The position numbers and the translations under genes are program-made. From assembly GCF_030812775.1 (NCBI RefSeq), contig NZ_JAUSTI010000002.1:372001-436000 (forward strand): DNA of 64,000 nucleotides. Direction: 5' to 3'. This DNA is from Paenibacillus tundrae. GTDB lineage: Bacteria; Bacillota; Bacilli; Paenibacillales; Paenibacillaceae. This document shows, one piece after another, positions 29,702 to 38,867 of this stretch. Position 1 is the stretch's first letter, and every line of letters begins with the position of its first letter. The notes beneath the pieces were generated by a model. It made no database searches. It was not told the origin of the DNA and worked only from the letters and a program-made list of their open reading frames with translations.

Positions 29702-30697
29702 TTATGGAGCTTGTCCGCTGACATAACAATTACGCTCAAAATAACCTTGTGCAGCAGCTTGTTTTCCGTCGCCAAAGACCTCTTCTGCTCTATAGCCATA
29801 GTTACATGTAGAAGGATAGTAATATTTAACTCCAGTTGCTGGATCTACTCCTCCGACCACAGCCGTCTTCTTTACAAGCCTGCCTCCACCAATAGCATAA
29901 TTATTAACGTTTTGATCCCCTACAGGTATACCTTGGATAAACGCCATAATACCTGTATCATTAATTGAATTATACCAATCCTCTTGCGGGATTAAAGGCA
30001 ACGTAAACGTATAAGCGATACCATTTCTACGTGCAAATTCATTATGGCGGTTAATAATATCAGCAAGATCCTCCTGTACACTAGTCACAATCCAACTTCG
30101 TCTCACTTGCTCAAAGGTGTCGGCATCTTGTAATAACGGGATTTGCGTGTTAGATGCCAACTCCTTCTGAAAACCTTCAATCCATTTCCCTTGGATAGCA
30201 TCATAAGCGTATACATATCCATCCAAGGTAAAATTAATGCTGCTGCCATTTGGATCTGCATATGTATATGGCTTCTTGGGACTCCAGACTTGCTTGAATG
30301 AAAGCTCGGCATTTCCTGTCATTTCCGTTTCCTTCGCTAAAATGTAGTATCCATCATAATCCAGTACAACAATTGCTGGTATGTAATCATATAACGCATG
30401 CATAGCAGCCGGATCATCCTGAATCCCCATATTCAACGCCATCGTTTGTGTAAATGTAAGCAAGGCTAGTTCCTTATCCGCCTTCACAAATTTCGTAGAA
30501 TCATAACCTGCTTCATTATTTTGCTTTTCATTTTGATGCATTACCGCTCCTGCATCGAGTACAGCTGTTTGCAGTGCAGACTTATACTTCTGACTTAGAA
30601 GCTGAGCTTCCTCAGCATCCCGTGTATGAAGAGATACAAGCCAGAACAACGGCACGAATATAATTACAAACACAATCGCAAAATCAGTAATCTTCAT
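29702..30697 (-). CDS. Tad-cluster membrane-anchored protein (large)
   Basis: A 331-residue protein I do not recognise by family. The N-terminal helix (about 4-22, FAIVFVIIFVPLFWLVSL) is followed directly by an acidic/helical stretch and a large hydrophilic domain outside the membrane with many Tyr, Asp and Gly residues. This single N-terminal TM with a short cytoplasmic basic start is the layout of TadE/TadF/TadG-type pseudopilins. It overlaps the upstream gene by 14 bases and is last in the Tad-like operon. A role as minor pilin or tip protein is inference. No clear terminator follows it. Confidence 0.75.
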   Translation of the reverse strand: MKITDFAIVFVIIFVPLFWLVSLHTRDAEEAQLLSQKYKSALQTAVLDAGAVMHQNEKQNNEAGYDSTKFVKADKELALLTFTQTMALNMGIQDDPAAMHALYDYIPAIVVLDYDGYYILAKETEMTGNAELSFKQVWSPKKPYTYADPNGSSINFTLDGYVYAYDAIQGKWIEGFQKELASNTQIPLLQDADTFEQVRRSWIVTSVQEDLADIINRHNEFARRNGIAYTFTLPLIPQEDWYNSINDTGIMAFIQGIPVGDQNVNNYAIGGGRLVKKTAVVGGVDPATGVKYYYPSTCNYGYRAEEVFGDGKQAAAQGYFERNCYVSGQAP

Positions 30698-31235
30698 TTA
30701 GAACCATACCTCCATAGGTGGTAAGCACAGCAGGTGCAGTCGGAGTTCCATTCAGCCATTCCCGGATCAACATACCGGATGTGCGATTGGTGCTTTGGAC
30801 AGTAATCGTAATAAAATCCCCCATAACCAGCGTATATCTACGACCTGGATCATCCTTAGTTGGCCCACCTGCAGCAGGAAATAACCGTTCTTTAATCTGA
30901 CTGGTGTAATATCCATCCTCTACGGTCTCATATGTACCTGTGAAGGTACTTTGATTCATTGGATCAGTATAGTGTGGCACATATTTTTTGTGTAAATGTT
31001 CTATTAGAATCTCATAGGCATTACCTGTTCGAGCCAGTTGTTCTTCCAATTCGCTGTACATGGCTGGTGAGATATATCCCTTGGTTCTAACCGCATCTAC
31101 AAAACGTACAACGCTCTGATTCACGGTCATTCTCGCCAGGTCATCCTGTCGGTTAGCCGTTTCAGCTGTTGGATAGATATAGAGCAGGACTACAGCTAGC
31201 ATAACTGCGAGTAGCTTGGATGCAGCATTAATCAA
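30684..31235 (-). CDS. Tad-cluster small membrane-anchored protein
   Basis: A 183-residue protein with an N-terminal hydrophobic helix (about 6-23) and a soluble remainder containing SAMYSELEEQL-like amphipathic helices and a beta-rich C-terminus. The family is not recognised. The layout matches TadE-like pseudopilins. Start and stop overlap the neighbours by 4 and 14 bases, so it is translated as part of the operon. Confidence 0.75.
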   Translation of the reverse strand: MINAASKLLAVMLAVVLLYIYPTAETANRQDDLARMTVNQSVVRFVDAVRTKGYISPAMYSELEEQLARTGNAYEILIEHLHKKYVPHYTDPMNQSTFTGTYETVEDGYYTSQIKERLFPAAGGPTKDDPGRRYTLVMGDFITITVQSTNRTSGMLIREWLNGTPTAPAVLTTYGGMVLNEDY

Positions 31236-31630
31236 TGAACGCTGGCCTCCTTCCAGAATTGGATTCTCATCAATCCTCCCCCTTCATCTCTAATGAACTC
31301 TGGTCTGTACGAGCCGTTAAGTTGCACGGGAATAGTCTTCTTGCGATTTATTAAGGGGTCTATGATATGAGCCTGACCATCCACTTCCACCGTGATCGAT
31401 GTCCCAGTCATTTGTCTCACCGTATGTAATACTTCAGCACCGCTATATCTTTTCGGCTCCGTTGTACGGAGCGTTGTGTTCATTCTTCCTTCCATCTCTA
31501 CTGTGAATTGTGTCGTATTATGAAGAGCATCAGTCATCGTTTTAATTAACTGCTGCCCGTACAGGCAGGCTGTCACAAATAGGACAACCGCCGTACTGAA
31601 CAACATAAGCTGTTGAGCGTTTCTGAACAT
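31232..31630 (-). CDS. Tad-cluster small membrane-anchored protein
   Basis: A 132-residue protein with an N-terminal hydrophobic helix (about 8-25, including one cysteine) and a short hydrophilic domain with a likely beta-strand pattern (SITVEVDGQAHIID). I do not recognise the family. It overlaps the next gene by 4 bases and follows the pilin-like gene by 17 bases. Pseudopilin or TadE/F-like by position and layout only. Confidence 0.72.
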   Translation of the reverse strand: MFRNAQQLMLFSTAVVLFVTACLYGQQLIKTMTDALHNTTQFTVEMEGRMNTTLRTTEPKRYSGAEVLHTVRQMTGTSITVEVDGQAHIIDPLINRKKTIPVQLNGSYRPEFIRDEGGGLMRIQFWKEASVH

Positions 31631-31647
31631 CTATAGTCAGCCCCCTG

Positions 31648-32133
31648 TTAGGATTGCTGGAAAATGAGTCCTCTGACCACATTCGATTTATCCTTTACGA
31701 TCAGTGCTTTGAATTTCCCGCTCGGGTTCACATACTGATTCTCTTTTTCACTCATCGTTTGGTTAATATTCCCTACCTTTTCATTCGTCTTAATTACTGA
31801 ACCATAACTCTCATTATTGAGGTCTTGAGAGATATTCAACTCATTTCCATACCATTGTCCACCTTTGTTTTTACCCGTAATGACCTGAATGCCGAATTGA
31901 TCCTTGTCTGCGTATTTCCGCAATGCATTGGTAACCTGTGATCCGCTAATTGTAGTACCGTCATATACCGTAAAAGCCGCCTGAGACAACTCTGTCTGGA
32001 TATCCGCGAAGTTGTTCTGTGCAGTCTTGGTCGCTTCCTGTGCAGAGATAAAAAGCAAAACCACGATAGTAATGAGCGCAATGGTCAAAAAGATCCCTGC
32101 TGCCACCTTTAAAGCACTTGATGCATTATTCAT
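31648..32133 (-). CDS. Pilin-like protein of the Tad-like cluster
   Basis: A 161-residue protein with a short polar leader (MNNASSALKVAAG), a long hydrophobic helix (about 12-33) and then a Gln/Asn/Lys-rich soluble domain. It is the best candidate for the main fibre subunit. It comes first of the four small proteins, it is separated from the platform gene by 91 bases containing a stable hairpin, and it has its own strong site (TTGGAGG). It has no clear Flp motif (Gly-x4-Glu-Tyr) or type IV prepilin cleavage site, and no prepilin peptidase is encoded nearby. Some databases may label such proteins as permeases because of the single helix. Confidence 0.72.
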   Translation of the reverse strand: MNNASSALKVAAGIFLTIALITIVVLLFISAQEATKTAQNNFADIQTELSQAAFTVYDGTTISGSQVTNALRKYADKDQFGIQVITGKNKGGQWYGNELNISQDLNNESYGSVIKTNEKVGNINQTMSEKENQYVNPSGKFKALIVKDKSNVVRGLIFQQS

Positions 32134-32172
32134 GATAAATCCTCCAATAATTATAGATTTTAATTTGACTTC

Positions 32173-32208
32173 AACTAAAACTGATTTAGAGCTAGGTCAG
32201 TTTCAGTT
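32173..32208 (-). other. Intercistronic hairpin before the pilin-like gene
   Basis: A 12-bp stem (AACTGAAACTGA/TCAGTTTTAGTT, one G-T wobble) with a 12-base loop on the minus strand. It has no following T-run, so it is not a classic terminator and more likely a processing or stability element that sets subunit stoichiometry. Confidence 0.6.
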
Positions 32209-32224
32209 TTATAACACTTTTTTG

Positions 32225-34291
32225 TCACAGCTTCTGAATCTGTTCATAGTACATGTTCATTTGCAAGAAACTCATCCCTACAAGTGGAATTACAAGGTAT
32301 AAAAAAATTAGAGCATACATCGGAGTAAATCCGATCATCCGTCCCCATGCTGCTTTTGCATCAATCATTTTGGTATATTCCTGCTTGTGTTGCTCAAAAT
32401 AGAAGGCCATCATGCTATCCAGATCATCGAACGCTTCACGAATTGAAATTCTACCAAGGGCAAGTTGTAATTTATCTACTAGCCGCTGAAACTCAGGTAT
32501 TCCGGCATCTAACTTTAATTGCTCTAGCGCATCCTCTGGCCCATGTTCAAAATGCAGTAGACACTTTTGAAGCGGACGCTTGAAAATGACAGAAAATCGA
32601 TTTAACCATTCCAAAATTTCCTCCACAGACATTCGATCCATCTCGCGTAAGATGGATATAACCGTCTGGAATTGATAAATCTCATGTCTCATATCCATAC
32701 TGCGCATTTTACGCTGAAACAGCATTAGCCAGATTGGCAGATAAAATCCCGCTATTCCGATGGCAACAGCAATAACCACTTCCCACCAGTGCAAGAACTG
32801 CTTGTTATACGAATTCATCTTTTGCATAATTCTCGCAATAACCTCGGTTTGTGTATCATGGTCTAGTTGAACAGGTGAGCTCTGTTGTAAAGCCAAAGCG
32901 ATCTCATCATAACTCGCCCAACGTTTCATATTAATCTTTTGCATGACAGATCGATCCAAAGCTGCTTTTTCCTTGGCCTGCTCCAGCTCAGCTTCAGCCA
33001 TTGCTCCGAACATCCGATCATCTCGCACCGGGTCATACATAATGTGATTTCGTTCGACCTGATGCAATAATAACACGCACATTATACTTAGACTGAAGCA
33101 GGTCATGAACAATATTAACCTTCGAATCGCTAACCATTCATACTTCAATTCAGAGCTACTCTCACGCATAAGTCTTACTGTCTGGCTGTACTGGGTACTT
33201 CCTGGTTTGGGAGCGAATAACATCGCCAATTTACGAATGAATAGCTGGTTATACAACAAACGAGCAAACAAAGATTGTTTTCTACCAGCTCGAAAGCGAG
33301 TTTCATCATACTGCTGTAACCTTTGTAATAACAAGTAAGCTAGGATGATGATGATGTATATTGATATTTTGGTGATAAATCCCATCTTACTGCGATAGAA
33401 CTCATCCATGGTTGGAAAGCTGCCTCTGGCCCAACGTTCGATGGGAGCTGTGAACAACACAGGAGCAAGCGCGATGATATTTAGACCTTTTAACAGGTAA
33501 TCTAACTTATCCCGGCGCAGTATTTCTAAATGAATTTCCTGCGTAAGATTGCTTAACCCCTTTAGGTAGATTGACCCTTGTGCTCGATCCTTATCTCCAA
33601 ATTCCATTACCATGTAGGAAATTCCCGCAAAACCTTTAAGAAAACGATTCGGTGCAACTTCATAGTATCGTTCTAATGCTTCACTCGGATCAGGTGAAGT
33701 CAGCGCTTCGTATATAAGCATAACTTGCTCTGCGGCTTCTCCATGACCTACTTCGCCAGCTTCATAAAGTGCTTCCTCAATCATTCCATGTTGGTGATAC
33801 CGATGACGAACATCTGCGAACAGTTCCAGCATCTGTACCAATAATCGTTTTTCAAGTCGATTCAGATACATATCTAGGATTAGACTGTTTAATACAACAC
33901 CGCAGAGCACAGACAAGATAATAAAAGCAACGCCTGGCTGCAAGAGGAATAAGATTAGACTGACACTTCCGTACCCTCCGGCAATAATCAGAACAACCGT
34001 CATCGTCCTTCTTCTGAGAGCAGGTTCATCACCAACGTGTCGGAATGAAATCCGCTTTTTTACTTGTACAATGTACGAGGATAGCAGTGGAACCTTCATC
34101 CCCCATCGATACAGTCGCAATAGGAATGACGTGAGCTTTAATGATCGATTGCTAACAGGTGCCAACCCTGCGGCTACATTCTTATTAAATCCACCTCCTC
34201 TCTGTCGAAGTAAACTCAGGATAAGAAAAGTGACAATCAAACCCGTGACACATATCCCCAATACGATGATAAGTATAGATTTAATGGTCAT
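32225..34291 (-). CDS. Tad-like platform protein, fused TadB-TadC type
   Basis: A 688-residue polytopic membrane protein. The N-terminal half has a helix (about 1-22), a helical pair and a soluble helical domain resembling T2SSF (MLELFADVRHRYHQHGMIEEAL). The C-terminal half repeats this plan (QFQTVISILREMDRMSVEEILEWL) and ends in a helix-rich region (YALIFLYLVIPLVGM). Two F domains in one chain correspond to TadB plus TadC, which are usually separate. It would form the inner-membrane platform turned by the CpaF ATPase. ATG 34291 overlaps the cpaF-like stop by 11 bases and has GGGGTGA upstream. Homology is judged from layout and motifs. Confidence 0.75.
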   Translation of the reverse strand: MTIKSILIIVLGICVTGLIVTFLILSLLRQRGGGFNKNVAAGLAPVSNRSLKLTSFLLRLYRWGMKVPLLSSYIVQVKKRISFRHVGDEPALRRRTMTVVLIIAGGYGSVSLILFLLQPGVAFIILSVLCGVVLNSLILDMYLNRLEKRLLVQMLELFADVRHRYHQHGMIEEALYEAGEVGHGEAAEQVMLIYEALTSPDPSEALERYYEVAPNRFLKGFAGISYMVMEFGDKDRAQGSIYLKGLSNLTQEIHLEILRRDKLDYLLKGLNIIALAPVLFTAPIERWARGSFPTMDEFYRSKMGFITKISIYIIIILAYLLLQRLQQYDETRFRAGRKQSLFARLLYNQLFIRKLAMLFAPKPGSTQYSQTVRLMRESSSELKYEWLAIRRLILFMTCFSLSIMCVLLLHQVERNHIMYDPVRDDRMFGAMAEAELEQAKEKAALDRSVMQKINMKRWASYDEIALALQQSSPVQLDHDTQTEVIARIMQKMNSYNKQFLHWWEVVIAVAIGIAGFYLPIWLMLFQRKMRSMDMRHEIYQFQTVISILREMDRMSVEEILEWLNRFSVIFKRPLQKCLLHFEHGPEDALEQLKLDAGIPEFQRLVDKLQLALGRISIREAFDDLDSMMAFYFEQHKQEYTKMIDAKAAWGRMIGFTPMYALIFLYLVIPLVGMSFLQMNMYYEQIQKL

Positions 34292-36107
34292 CGTGGTCAC
34301 CCCAATATTGTGCGATAAATTGGTCGAATTCCGCAGCATCCTGTAACGTCATTTGCTCCCGCATATCCATAATGCTTCCGACCGAGATGGGAGCTGTTAC
34401 GACATAGCCTCCATTTTGATACTCCACAACATTTCGGAACGTAAATCCATTGCGTTCTTCAACACTATCGCTCTGCTCTGCCCGAGGCAAACACTCTGTA
34501 ATACGTTCAATATATCTTCGCCCCTCGGCGTCCTTTTTCATATGTACATCAAAATTAATGACACTTACTACCTGTTCCTCAGCAATATGCTCATGCTGAA
34601 ACATTCCTGTTTTGAGCAGTGAATTTCGAAGCGAAAACACCAGATCACGAAACGTCTTAGCGTGATGCGTAAACAACGTGAACAAACTCGCCACCTGCGA
34701 CATTTGAATCATCCATGCAGCAACCTCATCACTAGCAACCTCACCCAATATGTTGACTGTACCGTCCGTTTTTTTCTGTAGATCGAGACCTTGTTGACCT
34801 GAAATATGTTCTGTTTCACGGAAACTCAAAATGTTACGGCGGCTATAGATCCGTCTAAGCTGCAATTCAAACGCCATTTCCTGTACACGTAACGTATACG
34901 ATGCATAGATATGTTTCACCATAGCCATCAACAAGGTTGTTTTACCCGAACCCTGTGCTCCGGTTACTGCAGTAATTCGGCTTCCCTTCATCAGATACTG
35001 CAGCATGGTTATAGGAAGCTCTGCATTCGTACCTGTGATCAGTTGTTCTAGTGAGGCATTAGGAATATCAAATTTCCTTACAAAGAATGCCCATGACTCT
35101 GCAAATGGCGGACGTACCACGACGACACGAGAACCATCCTTCATTTCATTAACCTTGTAACCATTCACTTCGGATAGCTGACCGGGATAGTTATATTTAT
35201 AAATATTTTGACATACCCTTTTGAGTTCACGGATACTGCCAAATGACAGAAATGCCAGATGAATCGACTTCCCTTTATAGAAAATCCATACACTCTGATT
35301 ACCGTTCAATGGAACCTGCGCCTGAGCATCTTCAAGCCCTGCTTCCAGTAAATCATTCCACGAACTAGGCTGCCGAAGTCGCACATCCTGCATCGCATCA
35401 AGCATGCCGCTAACACCACCACTCACGCCGTCAATGCGCTGATCTCGAATTTCATCTACGACCGAGAACCCTTTGTAGTGTTGATAGAGGCGTTGCACAA
35501 TGATATCCGTCTTTTCTCTGAATCCAAGCTCCCGATACTCACATTCGAACACATATTGAATATCTTCTTCAGAGATATAAAAGCCTCCCCCATCCTGGAT
35601 ACCTTCTTCCGTTCGCAGTCTACCCAGATCATACGTATCAATTAGACGGGATAACGCATCCATGCCAAATTGCTGCTGGTAGAGGTAAAAGACAATTTCA
35701 AATTGATCCTGACTTGTCAGCAGTTCCGGTTCTGCAAAAGGAATAACTTCATCCACATTCGACTTATTCAGTCCTATGCTGCGCGTTAGCAGATCACTTA
35801 TCAGATTTTTGACATAGGTTTTGTCACTGATACTACCTGAGACACAACCTTTCAGTGCCTTTCGCATTTCAGCTCGCTGATTGATCCTTCTCCGATATTC
35901 CTCTTCATGCAATCCAGCATCCGCAAGCTGACCATGGCTTAGTTCATGAAGTGAATTTTTCACCTTCTCGGTTAAACTTTCAATCGTGAAGCCGCCCGGT
36001 TCAGTCACATCTGTACGTTGTTCTCGATGGTAAGCGCGGTATCTGAACACTACATAACCAAGACCCGCAACGATAATTAATCCTATACCGATGATGTTCC
36101 ATAACAT
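34281..36107 (-). CDS. CpaF/TadA-type secretion ATPase with N-terminal TM anchor
   Basis: A 608-residue type II/IV secretion-superfamily ATPase. The core is in the C-terminal half: Walker A GAQGSGKT (383-390), arginine-rich RIYSRRNILSFRETEHISG, Walker B-like VNILGEVASDE (451-461), and a His box TLFTHHAKT (478-486). It should power assembly by hydrolysing ATP as a hexamer under the membrane. The N-terminus is a hydrophobic helix (about 4-22) followed by a long alpha-helical domain, unlike most CpaF proteins, which are soluble. It ends 11 bases inside the platform gene. Confidence 0.85.
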   Translation of the reverse strand: MLWNIIGIGLIIVAGLGYVVFRYRAYHREQRTDVTEPGGFTIESLTEKVKNSLHELSHGQLADAGLHEEEYRRRINQRAEMRKALKGCVSGSISDKTYVKNLISDLLTRSIGLNKSNVDEVIPFAEPELLTSQDQFEIVFYLYQQQFGMDALSRLIDTYDLGRLRTEEGIQDGGGFYISEEDIQYVFECEYRELGFREKTDIIVQRLYQHYKGFSVVDEIRDQRIDGVSGGVSGMLDAMQDVRLRQPSSWNDLLEAGLEDAQAQVPLNGNQSVWIFYKGKSIHLAFLSFGSIRELKRVCQNIYKYNYPGQLSEVNGYKVNEMKDGSRVVVVRPPFAESWAFFVRKFDIPNASLEQLITGTNAELPITMLQYLMKGSRITAVTGAQGSGKTTLLMAMVKHIYASYTLRVQEMAFELQLRRIYSRRNILSFRETEHISGQQGLDLQKKTDGTVNILGEVASDEVAAWMIQMSQVASLFTLFTHHAKTFRDLVFSLRNSLLKTGMFQHEHIAEEQVVSVINFDVHMKKDAEGRRYIERITECLPRAEQSDSVEERNGFTFRNVVEYQNGGYVVTAPISVGSIMDMREQMTLQDAAEFDQFIAQYWGDHDDH

Positions 36108-36113
36108 TTAGGG

Positions 36114-36944
36114 TCAGGCACCCCTTTCTAGCCTCTTCAGAGCCGTGCGCATCCCTGCGCCGTCCATTATTAGGCGAGCAAGTTCAGCCATACTCGCTGT
36201 GAAGCTTCCTTTTCGAACATTCTTACTGTCACTTAGACCTTCCAAATGTAAATATGCTGCCGCATCACGCCGATTGACTGCATCCAAAAATCCGGTTGTA
36301 TAAGGAAGAATAGAAATCGAACCCTTGTATCGAAAACGTCTGCGAATGTTGCTTATTGATGCTTTAGCGTTTGGATCATATTTGTTCAACACCAGATGTA
36401 TTTTCTGATCACTCAAGTGGTTCGGCAAAATATGTTCAAAGAACATCTCTAGCTCTCTCATATTCTGAGATAGGTTTACTACGATATAGTCGGCCTGCTC
36501 CAGCAATAAGGATTCATTCACGGCTGAGCTACCTGCATCCAGGAGCACCAAATCGTAATACTCATTTGCAACCTGGAGTAAAGTCTTTAACGTTTCCTTA
36601 TGTTCCTTAGGAGATCTTTCGATCTGATTAATTCTGCCAGTCAACAGATCCAAACGTTCTTTAAGCAAAGGCTTCGTATAATCACGCAGATTATGCTTAT
36701 TCAGACTTCCGCTGATGTACAAACGTTCAATTGCATCCCATCCCCCTTCCTCAAACCTAAACAGTGAATCCGCATCCTCAATCTCAGTTGCTGGTAGTGC
36801 AGCTTCAATACTACTACCCGTCGAACCTGTATTAACTAACAATATTCTGGTTCTATAGTGGAGCGCCATAGCGTACGCACCTACTAATGCATTTGAAGTC
36901 GTGCCAGTACCCGCAAATGGACTCCAAAATGAAATAATACTCAT
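36114..36944 (-). CDS. TadZ/CpaE-like ParA-fold protein with degenerate P-loop
   Basis: A 276-residue MinD/ParA-fold protein. Recognisable are the N-terminal SFWSPFAGTGTTSNALVGAYAMALHYRTRILLVNTG, the Walker-B-like strand YYDLVLLDAGSS, and a C-terminal KGSISILPYTTGFLDAVNRRD. Both lysines of the deviant Walker A motif (KGGxGK) are replaced (Phe and Thr), so ATP hydrolysis is doubtful. TadZ/CpaE proteins, which localise Tad pili, often show such degeneracy. The ATGA overlap with the gene upstream and the 7-base gap to cpaF place it in the operon. Confidence 0.78.
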   Translation of the reverse strand: MSIISFWSPFAGTGTTSNALVGAYAMALHYRTRILLVNTGSTGSSIEAALPATEIEDADSLFRFEEGGWDAIERLYISGSLNKHNLRDYTKPLLKERLDLLTGRINQIERSPKEHKETLKTLLQVANEYYDLVLLDAGSSAVNESLLLEQADYIVVNLSQNMRELEMFFEHILPNHLSDQKIHLVLNKYDPNAKASISNIRRRFRYKGSISILPYTTGFLDAVNRRDAAAYLHLEGLSDSKNVRKGSFTASMAELARLIMDGAGMRTALKRLERGA

Positions 36945-37654
36945 GCCCTCATCCTCTCTGCTTCCTTCATCGTCCGACGGCTATGGACACTTTCCCAACC
37001 CGTCAGCTGCTCTACCAGCCGGCATAATGATTTCTTATAGTTTCTAGACAAAGGTGCAAGTAACACGCGGCGATGATGTTCGTTCTCCAATTTCACTGCT
37101 GCCGTCAATTCGTCCCACGGAAGAAGCAGCGCATCCCCTGTCCACACAAATGGACTTCCGTCCAGATACGCCCATAAGTAACGTTCTTCAAGCTTACAGT
37201 CAACCGCATTGATTAAAATACGTTGAAATGAAAGCTCTACCGGCAAAGACTGCTCTTCTAGAAGTTGCTTCAACCACAACTTGCCCCGTTCCAGATTGTA
37301 ACGTTCGTAATTGCTTACCCAGACACGAATATCAGCAGCTAACCACAGATCTCTGGATGCAAAATGAGAGGTTTCAATATCATAAATAATATAATCGTAC
37401 GATTCGACCTTCTCTCCATTTGCTTCAAGATGAGTCTCCACCGCATTAGATGTCACAAAATGACTGGCGATATCGAACCCTTCAAACTCGGTAATTCGTA
37501 ATGAATGCTGTACTTCACCTGTCCAGTAGCCATACTTTTGCTGCAATGTTCCGTCCACAAGCAGGACCCGTTTACCTGAAGCAGCCAAGATTTTAGATAA
37601 ATATAATAACAAGTCGTTTTTCTCACATAACCCAGCAAAAATCCATGTTTGCAA
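36941..37654 (-). CDS. Second ParA-fold protein lacking a P-loop
   Basis: A 237-residue protein beginning MQTWIFAGLCEKNDLLLYLSKILAASGKRVLLVDGT. The beta-strand, loop, helix, then VLLVDGT pattern matches the start of MinD/ParA proteins, but the P-loop glycines and lysines are absent. A second strand YDYIIYDIETSHF matches the Walker B position. No enzymatic motif is complete. It is probably a structural partner of the downstream TadZ-like protein (inference). The TTG start has AGGGG about 12 bases upstream. It overlaps the TadZ-like gene by 4 bases. Confidence 0.7.
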   Translation of the reverse strand: MQTWIFAGLCEKNDLLLYLSKILAASGKRVLLVDGTLQQKYGYWTGEVQHSLRITEFEGFDIASHFVTSNAVETHLEANGEKVESYDYIIYDIETSHFASRDLWLAADIRVWVSNYERYNLERGKLWLKQLLEEQSLPVELSFQRILINAVDCKLEERYLWAYLDGSPFVWTGDALLLPWDELTAAVKLENEHHRRVLLAPLSRNYKKSLCRLVEQLTGWESVHSRRTMKEAERMRA

Positions 37655-37772
37655 ATGAACTCACGACCCCTTTCTCCACTCTATAATTCGTTGTTAGGAG
37701 AAACTAATATTGGATATGGCTTTTGATTTCTACTTTTGATTTCAGATTCTCTCTTCATTCAGATTCCTCTAC

Positions 37773-38801
37773 TTAGTCTCCACCTGTCAGAAGGCTCTTC
37801 TGCTCATCGTACTCTGTTACACCAGAAGTATAATTCTTGTTTGTGGCAGGGTTCGACGAATTGTCATTCCCCACACTACCTGATCCATCATTCCAGATGA
37901 CATCATTAGCCGTACTGTTGGTTCCCGGTCTACTGTTATAAGAGACTGATGACTGCGCAACATCCTGCTCCACGCCTTGTGAAGGTGCTGTCATCGAAGC
38001 TGCTAGAGAGCTCTCTAGCGAATTCCTGACCTGTCTTGATAACTCCTGTTCGGCTCGACGAACAATATTCGGATCACTTTCTAATAACTTCAACACCTCA
38101 CTATTAGCGGGATATGTTGGGATCGCTGCGGTCTGGAATTGAGGTTCAACATACGTCAGAGCGTATATTGAGGCTTTATGTAAATAGGCATCCACGATCG
38201 CACTGGACAAGGTCAATATCTCCTCTTCCGTCATCGTGATCCATAACGTTGCTGCATTTAGACGCTCTACTTTCTTCTTAGATAATAAGATATAGTCCTG
38301 ACCTGTCGGAAACTGAATCCGAATATCAATATTATCTCCTTTAGCAAGTGATGAAGGTAACAGAACAACTTGCAGTTCACGGTTTCTTAGATCGGGAGGT
38401 GCTGGCGTATCTTTATACACCATTTCCGTCGTAATGGCTGTTCCTTTTTTAAGCTCTATTTTGGCAATTTGACCATCCATCTGCTTCGTGCTAGACCATA
38501 GATTACGTGGAGCCTGTGCATCGGGAACGGCAACGAGCTTAATATCCTCAGACATAATTTTCTCGCCTGCCTCGACATCACGGATTGTCACCCATCCCTG
38601 TGCTCCTGAATTCCATTGCTGTAATAATTCAGCTTCCTTTTGTTCATACGCAGATAAATAGTGGGACTCCATCTGAGTCCTCGTGTCACTCATCGTCTTT
38701 ATGTTGTAGATCACATATCCACCGAACAACAAACCTACCACACCGGCTCCAGTAAGACTGGCATAGATGAGTTGACGACTTTGCTTTCTTAATTTAGACA
38801 A
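37773..38801 (-). CDS. CpaB-like SAF-domain membrane protein
   Basis: A 342-residue protein with a basic N-terminus, one membrane helix (about 12-34), then an extracytoplasmic SAF-type domain (WVTIRDVEAGEKIMSEDIKLVAVPD, ELKKGTAITTEMVYKD) as in CpaB/RcpC of Tad systems. A hydrophilic Ser/Asn/Gly-rich tail forms the last 80 residues. In diderms CpaB contacts the outer-membrane secretin; no secretin is encoded here, so in this monoderm it may organise the wall channel (inference). TTG 38801 has GAGGAGAG upstream. Confidence 0.82.
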   Translation of the reverse strand: MSKLRKQSRQLIYASLTGAGVVGLLFGGYVIYNIKTMSDTRTQMESHYLSAYEQKEAELLQQWNSGAQGWVTIRDVEAGEKIMSEDIKLVAVPDAQAPRNLWSSTKQMDGQIAKIELKKGTAITTEMVYKDTPAPPDLRNRELQVVLLPSSLAKGDNIDIRIQFPTGQDYILLSKKKVERLNAATLWITMTEEEILTLSSAIVDAYLHKASIYALTYVEPQFQTAAIPTYPANSEVLKLLESDPNIVRRAEQELSRQVRNSLESSLAASMTAPSQGVEQDVAQSSVSYNSRPGTNSTANDVIWNDGSGSVGNDNSSNPATNKNYTSGVTEYDEQKSLLTGGD

Positions 38802-38867
38802 AAAAGGGCTCTCCTCTCAAAATCTCCTCAAAATATCTAATCTCAAATATGCTTCATATCTCTATTC

